The translations under genes and the position numbers were made by a program. Shown here piece by piece: positions 58,301 to 64,000 of a stretch of DNA of 64,000 bases. The stretch's first letter is position 1. Every line of letters starts with the position of its first letter. This DNA comes from Oscarella lobularis (lineage: Eukaryota > Porifera > Homoscleromorpha > Homosclerophorida > Oscarellidae): NCBI RefSeq assembly GCF_947507565.1, contig NC_089180.1, forward strand, positions 1,984,001 to 2,048,000. Reading direction: 5' to 3'. The notes beneath the pieces were generated by a model. It saw only the letters and a list, made by a program, of their open reading frames with translations, made no database searches and was not told the DNA's origin.

Positions 58301-61300
58301 AGACCCTCGAGAGCGCAGCCTCGATTGTGATACGCGTTTCCTTCCGATATCTTGTCGCCGGGTCGACTCATCGAACTCAGCTCGATCGTACGTTCGTAGA
58401 GCTCGACCGCTTCGCCGAAACGCGATTGCGAATGGAGAGCGTTGCCGAGATTGCCGCGCGCGCGCGCTTCGTTGACGATGTCGTTCGTTTCGACGGCGAG
58501 TTTTATCGACACTCGAAAATGTTTTTCCGCTTCGCTGTACTTTTTCGACATCTGATAGACGTTTCCCAAGTTCGAATAGGAGCGTGCGAGATCGGCTTGA
58601 TCGCCGATTTTTTCCGCTAGGTTGACGGCGGCGGTGAGATGCGCCAAAGCGTCGTCGTACTTTCGAAGAGACGAATAGCAATTTCCTATGCTCCCGTTCG
58701 CCACTCCCATCATGACGTCATCTTTCAATTCCGTTGCAATTTTCAACTGTTCCCTAAAATATCGCAATGCCGCCGGCACGTCGCCCATCTGCTGATGAAT
58801 TTTCGCAATGTTGCTCAACGCCGACGCTTCCGTTCGCTTATCGTTGACGTGCGCGCTGAACGACACGCAATTCTCGTACGTCTCCTTCGCGGCGACGAGA
58901 TTGCCGCGCGAGCGTTGACAATGACCGATCTTATTCAATATGCTCGAACGATCGCGATGCGTCGGTTTCTTGATCTCGCACACTTGAAGCGATTGCTCGT
59001 AGAGTCGAAGGGCGCTGTCGAGCATGCGAGCCGCCGTGTAGACGTCGCCTTGACCGACGAGAGCGACGATCTGATAGTCGCCGTCGTCGTAATCGCGCGC
59101 GAACGCGTGAAGCGTCTGATAGGCGTTCAACGAGTCCTGGAGATCGCCTTGGTTCTTGAGCGACAAGGCGATGCCGAATTGCGTCTTCAGTTTGACGTCG
59201 CGCGGCAGTCGCGTCTCCTCGTCCGCGCCCATGAGTCGACTATAGAAGCCGAAGGCGTCCAGGTGATGTCCAGCCTTGGCGCTCACGTCGCCGAGTCGAA
59301 GCAGCACGCGCGCGTGCTCGTCGCTACGCGCCTCGACCATTTTCAAAAGTTCAGTATAGGAGGCTTTCGCCTGAACGTACTCCTCTGCCGTCTCCTGCGA
59401 CTCGGCGCGACCGAAGAGAATCTTCCGTCGCATCAGATCGTTGACGACGAGCTGATCGGACTCCGAGAACGATTGGAATAACGCCGTCGCTTCCCGTTCG
59501 CGACCCGTCGCGCCGTACGCTTGGGCGAGTGCGACGCGCTGCGACGACAGGTCGGCGAGTCGTTCGGGATGCCGTCGCAATATTTCGATCTCTTTTTCAA
59601 GATAGACGACGGCGAGTCGGTATAACTTCGCTTCGGATACATTCCTCGTTATAATCGATAGAATTTCGAGTAGGAGAGAGTCGGTTAAGGGCTGCTCGAA
59701 TATGTCGATGTGTGACAGTTGGACGCGAATCTTTTCGCGGCATATCGAAAAAACGTTTTCCGGGACGAGTTGTTCCATCTTGAGTAGATGCTCCGAGAAT
59801 TGTTTCGCTTCGGCGGCGAGTCCGTAAACGTAGACCAATTCCCTCGCAAAGGCGATTATATTTCGAGCCGAAATCGTGAACAAGGACGCTCGTTTGCTGT
59901 GACGCGCGACGGCCAAGGCGTGCGTGAAAAGCGCCGCGTCCTTGGCGTCGAACGACCAGACCTTATGGACGGGCAATCGACGCGATAAATAGAACGCCAG
60001 ACATTGAACGATTTTCTTATACGACGTCTGTTTCTCTTTCGTCAGACGATTCAAAATCGATTTTTGAAAGCAGCGCGGCACGCGCACGGCGAGAACGGCG
60101 TCGTCGACGCGACTTCGATTCAAGTGAACGAGACCGAGTTTCTCGAGCGAATCCAAAGCGCGTTTCGCCGTCTCGTCGCTTTCATCCTTGTTATTCTTCA
60201 TCCAGCTGTGAAGCAAAACGTCGTACTCGAACCAATCGTCGCCGACGACCGATAACATATTTAATATGCTATTAGCCGCTCTCGATGCCGTGCTCAAGTT
60301 CAGATGTATCATAACGTTGAGCCTCTCGTCGTCGAGTTCTTTTGTTAGTGAACGAAGTGCGTCGGCGAGACGCGGAACGTCGGCTTGGGGAACCAATCCC
60401 TCGATAGCCGAACTGTCTGCTTTGGCTATGTCTTCGAGGGAGGTTAGTTGACCTTGAGCGAGATAGCTTCGTAAGTCAGTTAAATCACTCTTCTCTAGCC
60501 ACTGTGTGAATTTATCTTTGCCATAGGTGAAATAATGTTCGGCCCAGATACCGTGATACTGTGGCTTTAAGCCCCAGATTCCAGATTTTGTCTTTAGCAA
60601 GTAGTCTCTGGCAAGGCCGCACGCGGCCGGATGAGAGTCTAAAACGTCCACGTGTACGGTACTGCTCCGAGTGGACGGCATTCGCACACGAGCACCGGCC
60701 GACGGTTCGCAGCGACTTCTGATGCTGAAATAATCGTCCAGTTCTTCTATGCTCAATTTAGCCGCCTCAATTGAAAAGTGATCGAGATTCCGAATTCTCG
60801 ATAATTGCGTTGTAATCAGAAGGTGAACTGATGATCCGGTTATGGATTGCACGAAGCAAGACAAATTATGGACGCATGACTCTTGGACGTCGTCGCAGGC
60901 AACGAGAACGGTTTTGCGACCGCTGAGCTCCTTTGCAAGCGTTGGCTCCAACTCCGCTTTGTACAGACGTCTTGCATTGATCTCAAATTCTTCGCACTGC
61001 AAAAGTCCCAATTGTTTTTGGAAATACCTCTCGTTGCAGCAGACCATATAAACTTACCATCTTTGTTAGCGATACTAACCATTCAAACACATCAGAGCAT
61101 CTCAGAAAAACAACAGCGTCGTAATAAGTTCGATATTCGCGCATAAAATCTTCCAAGCACGCCGTCTTTCCAAAGCCCGGAGGACCCGTTATCACCTAAA
61201 CCGAATTAATTAGCTCAAATTAGATCGCGCAAAGACAAGAGCACCAAGGCGGTTTCCTTTTGGCTTGAATCAGAGCGAAAGAAAAATTTGGAAACGGCGT

Positions 61301-62459
61301 CCAAAAGCGTTCGGCGAGGCGGTTGGTTTCGGTGCTTCTTCAAGAAATCTAATAATCACAGAACTTGAAGCTACAGCTATATGGTAGCTATTAGTGACCC
61401 CGTGAGAAAGTATAGGCTAAGGTATATATAACGTTAGCATCCACATATCATTAGACGTCATCACACGTACGTCATCACACGTACGTCATCACACGTACGT
61501 CACTAACCGACGTGAGACACCGTGAAGCTCTCAAATCGGCGCACTGTATGCCTTCAACTGACTTTTTTGACGACAAACCGTCGACTTTAAAAAGAATCAG
61601 ACAGGAGTTCGGGTGGGGCCCCCGATTGTCCTCCCTATTTTCTGTCACTAAGTTCCCGTATTTTAAAAAAATGGGACCCTGCTCTCTTTCCCTTTGATTT
61701 TGGTAACGGCTCACCTTGTTTTTGTCGCCCAGATAAGTTAGCTCGACGTAATGGAACAAAATCTCGATTTTCGTCATGCAGGATCGCTGTAACGACAAAC
61801 AATGCGAATAGAAACCAGAGGTTATTTATTATGACCTACATTGAACTCTTTCTTTTATACTAGAGGCCATCAAGTCGGTATCATCTGTCTCCGAATATTT
61901 GCAATCAGGAACGAGACGCAGATCTTCAGCGTGGCTAAGGCCCGTTTCCTTCTTTACGTTATACCACATTGACATGATCGCATTGCAACTATAGTTAATG
62001 AAAAGTTTGACGAAGGATTGCAGTTGCGACCAATAGTTTGTTATGAGAGTTAGGCCAATGATGAGACAGAGCACGTGACTCCCTTGTCGAAGCTTGTTCA
62101 AAAAGAGCCCCTGTTCTTTTTCCTTAGATGATGGTGATAGATCCACTTCAACGATCTTCAAATTCTGATTCCTCAAAGCAGCCTGCAAACTTGCTCCACG
62201 TTTAGCCGATCCGTGATCTCGTACGACAGCTACGTCCCTTAGTCGAGCGTCCATCGAAGCTATAAATAAATAAATAAATAAAATATGAAATGATCAACTT
62301 CAATTAATTTCTCTAACCCGAGGAATCAGGAGGCTGCAAAACACTTTGGTGGATCGATGCGGAATTAGGAGGCTTATCCAGATGCTTCTTCATTTCTTCA
62401 GCGTTGACTAGGCTTTCGTCGTATGTTTTTATCAAACGATCGTTTGTACGCTCCCCCAT
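55387..62459 (-). CDS. TIR-like / P-loop NTPase / TPR / CHAT protease / NB-ARC giant protein
   Basis: Exons: 62,318-62,459 (ATG, MGERTNDRLIKTYDE), 61,840-62,259, 61,715-61,786, 61,058-61,195, 55,387-60,996; about 2,125 residues. Exon 2 has a TIR-like alpha/beta pattern (DVAVVRDHGS, KIVEVDL, SHVLCLIIG, NYWSQLQSF). Exon 4 has Walker A ITGPPGFGKT; exon 5 continues that NTPase (TVLVACDD as Walker B). Roughly 59,500-58,200 encodes about ten kinesin-light-chain/NPHP3-type TPRs (SYSNLGNVYQMSKKYSEAEK). About 58,050-56,900 is a CHAT caspase-like protease with IHLATHGG (His codon 57,322-57,324) and CLSSCGSARGE (Cys codon 57,163-57,165). About 56,840-56,170 is a second STAND NTPase (GIQPGIGKTTL, NWLLIIDGIWE) with a winged-helix-like tail. 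The fifth exon is 5.6 kb without a frame break. The exon 2/3 junction does not keep phase with the best donor, so one border is uncertain. By analogy with TPR-CHAT and NLR proteins it is a candidate sensor-protease; function is inferred. Confidence 0.85.
61455..61506. repeat. short tandem ACGTCATCACACGTACGT
   Basis: Three copies of a 17-bp unit in the large fourth-exon-side intron (61,196-61,714) of the CHAT gene. Each contains the CRE-like core ACGTCA; possibly regulatory, possibly only a microsatellite. Confidence 0.6.
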
Positions 62460-62666
62460 GATTACTATGGTATAGAGACATTCGTCGATAAATCGCTTTC
62501 ATCTTTTGGAGCACCTACGTTCTGAATTGCTCTCCTAGAGAGTACGCTGGCGTGAAAGTTAGTCCTGCTGTTTGCGGGTAATCCCCGTAGTGAAGCGCGC
62601 GTTAGCGCCTCACTCCGGGGAGAGCCTCTACGTCAGAGCGTTACCATAGCAAACAACGTCGAAGCA
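62460..62666. promoter_or_regulatory. 207-bp bidirectional promoter with X-box (copy B)
   Basis: Lies between the divergent ATGs of the CHAT gene (62,459, minus) and the CCDC34-like gene (62,667, plus). Contains GTTACCATAGCAAAC at 62,640-62,654, an RFX X-box 12 bases before the plus-strand ATG, and an inverted repeat around 62,580-62,620 (GAAGCGCGCGTTAGCGCCTC). The X-box would link expression to ciliated cells. Confidence 0.5.
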
Positions 62667-63320
62667 ATGAATTCGCGATTTGAGACACTCAGCTTGAAAG
62701 ACAAACAAGTAGCCTTACTTTCCGAAATCCAGGCACTACTAGGCGGAGCTTCTCCACCTCGTCGCATCGCGCCGAGGCCTCCAGCGACTTCGCCGCGATT
62801 TCGACGCCGAAAACTTTCCCTAAAACGTACAACGGTCATCGAAGAGACAACTGAGCGACCTAGAAAGCAGCCGACTGATCATAAATTCACCGAAACGAGC
62901 GACGAACGCATTCTAGGTTGGCTGAAAGCGAAGGAGAAGGAAATGAAGCGCGTTCGACGCGAGAAAGCGCGCGAAGAACGCGCCGCGAAGCGACAAGAGA
63001 AACAGACGGTTAAAGCTAAGGAAGAACGACGCGAAACGGCCTCGAAAAAGTACGCAGAGTGGTCAATAAGAAAGATACGTAGAGGGAGAAAGAGCGAGGG
63101 GGCGGGGCCAGAGAAGCGACCAATGAAAGAGCAGCTAAAGGAGAAATTGCTTATAAAAAATGGGTCGCTAGGAAGGAAAAGGAGCGAATTTCACTTAAAA
63201 TTAAACCGGAAGTAGTGAAAAAACGAACCGGAAGATAAATTGGGGGAACGGAGAAAGAAATACGAGGCTTGGGTACAGAGAAAGGAAAGCGAAATGAAGG
63301 ACAAGGCGCGACGTAAAAAA
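62667..63320 (+). pseudogene. CCDC34-like ciliary coiled-coil protein, frameshifted
   Basis: ATG at 62,667 (MNSRFETLSLKDKQVALLSE), an Arg/Pro-rich linker, then a long charged helix (ILGWLKAKEKEMKRVRREKA). The repeated K-x-x-x-W signature of CCDC34 (AEWSIRK, then AYKKWVARKEKERI and KYEAWVQRKESEMKDK) appears in three successive frames, with breaks near 63,130 and 63,215. No introns. CCDC34 acts in sperm-flagellum and ciliary assembly, which agrees with the X-box upstream. It ends within a few bases of the HSPBP1 fragment on the other strand. Confidence 0.5.
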
Positions 63321-63660
63321 TCGAGGATTCATTGCCCTTGAGCTCTTCCTCACATTTGAGTAGATAGTCTTTTAGTCCCAAATCTTCTCTTGCACAAATC
63401 CTCTTACATGAGTCATTCTCTTCCACGAGACATATGAGCATTGTGAGAATGACTTCACGTAGTCCATTGCCTTCTAATCCAACCAAAAAACGAACCAACT
63501 CCTCAACAAATCCTCTCCCAAGTAGAAGTTCTAAATAATTCAATATTCTACGTTGATTAAGATTTCTATTTTTCTACCCTTGATGCTGACGTCATCTATG
63601 CACATGTTCTTCATCATAAAAATTACTTTCGTAGTCAATTTTTCATTTCCCTTTCGAAAA
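63315..63660 (-). pseudogene. HSPBP1-like Hsp70 nucleotide-exchange factor fragment
   Basis: Minus strand: TKVIFMMKNMCIDDVSIK ends at a donor near 63,577. After a 29-bp gap the frame resumes with LELLLGRGFVEELVRFLVGL and VILTMLICLVEENDSCKRIC, then REDLGLKDYLLKCEEELKG. The last part fits the C-terminal armadillo repeats of HSPBP1 ('ELGLEELLRHR...L'). HSPBP1 releases nucleotide from cytosolic Hsp70. The 29-bp gap is too short for a normal intron, and both outer ends meet other gene fragments. Confidence 0.5.
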
Positions 63661-63676
63661 ACGTCAACCAGGAAGT

Positions 63677-64000
63677 CAATCTAAATATGTCTCTACGCAA
63701 CGTCATTGTTGAAATTTATTCAAAAAATGGCTTACGTGGATTTTATAAAGGTTATTTCATTTCCCTGCTAACGTCTGGTCCAACGAGCGGCATATGGTGG
63801 AGCACCTATTTGACTGTACATGATTATTTATTGCCTAATTTCCCAACTGCCCTAAATGCTTTTTCTAGAATGTGTGCCGGTTTTACGTCAAGCACGCTAA
63901 CAAATCCCCTTGACGTCATACGAACTCTACGAACTCGTTTCCAGGTGATAGGTGGAAAATCAATAGGAAATATAGCGAGACGACTCTACAAGGAAAAGGG
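63677..64000 (+). CDS. SLC25A44-like mitochondrial carrier, copy 2 (runs off the window)
   Basis: Starts at a possible acceptor (AACCAG at 63,662) and is open to the window end: LNMSLRNVIVEIYSKNGLRG, FYKGYFISLLTSGPTSGIWW, CAGFTSSTLTNPLDVIRT. It is about 97 percent identical to 52,355-52,690 but keeps the FYKGY motif that copy 1 has lost. The second and third carrier repeats are therefore normal here. Upstream of 63,677 the two copies are unrelated, so this is either an exon of an intron-containing gene or a duplicated fragment. Confidence 0.65.

Noticed and set aside
60983-61195. Separate 70-codon P-loop ORF next to the 1,886-codon frame, which could be read as two genes
   Set aside because: A 61-bp intron with GTAAGT and TTTGCAG borders (60,997-61,057) joins them in phase, making one gene; the apparent start at 61,047 lies in the intron.

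Overview
Eukaryotic, almost certainly animal, nuclear DNA. Genes are split by short introns (about 50-90 bp, GT-AG with at least two probable GC-AG). Encoded families are animal ones: beta-spectrin, calcium-channel alpha2delta, GON/thrombospondin, a receptor tyrosine kinase, mesothelin/CSPG-type extracellular proteins, HEATR3, PDS5, SMC6, EXOC3, PDIA5. The compact introns and the presence of a metazoan TPR-CHAT giant protein would fit an early-branching invertebrate such as a sponge, but that placement is inference. No tRNA, rRNA or CRISPR was recognised.

Layout. 1-3.7 kb: a 45-bp minisatellite. 4.0-11.2 kb: two tandem, decayed copies of a secreted helical-repeat gene (mesothelin/stereocilin-like), the second ending in a CSPG repeat. 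11.2-13.5 kb: a broken spectrin-repeat gene that runs straight into a 41-bp satellite. 13.5-22.3 kb: a patchwork of four satellites, a 200-N gap, a 2.6-kb reverse-transcriptase element inserted in one satellite, and the 5' exons of a PDS5-like gene. 22.3-24.0 kb: the 3' exons of HEATR3. 25-29 kb: an unidentified four-exon tail, a 47-bp satellite with a Helitron-like insertion, 5' fragments of alpha2delta and SMC6, and a terminal exon. 29.2-31.6 kb: two inverted-repeat elements and a LINE remnant. 31.7-32.9 kb: TSP1 plus GON domain tail. 33.3-35.3 kb: a satellite and a Helitron-like element. 35.3-36.2 kb: beta-spectrin N-terminus. 36.8-40.1 kb: a 3.35-kb foldback element carrying a HECT-type gene. 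40.8-43.6 kb: three transposons nested in one another. 44.2-46.6 kb: a 25-bp satellite. 46.8-48.9 kb: a mariner-type MITE and a dead receptor tyrosine kinase. 50-55 kb: TRMT10, SLC25A44, EXOC3 and PDIA5 pieces. 55.4-62.5 kb: the outstanding gene of the window, a roughly 2,100-residue protein on the minus strand with a TIR-like N-terminus, a P-loop NTPase, about ten TPRs, a CHAT protease with intact His/Cys dyad and a second NB-ARC NTPase. 62.6-64.0 kb: CCDC34-like, HSPBP1 and a second SLC25A44 fragment.

Reading across the window, nearly every host-like gene is a fragment that ends at a satellite, a transposon or another gene fragment, and many carry one- to five-base frameshifts or a nonsense codon. 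The giant CHAT gene, the retrotransposon ORF, the foldback-borne HECT gene and the PDIA5 exons are by contrast clean in frame. That contrast suggests real decay of captured or broken gene fragments rather than uniformly poor sequence, although mis-joins at repeats (there is a scaffold gap) must be excluded. The best candidate for a previously undescribed system is the TIR-like/STAND/TPR/CHAT/STAND protein, which has the composition of an innate-immune or cell-death sensor coupled to a caspase-like protease.
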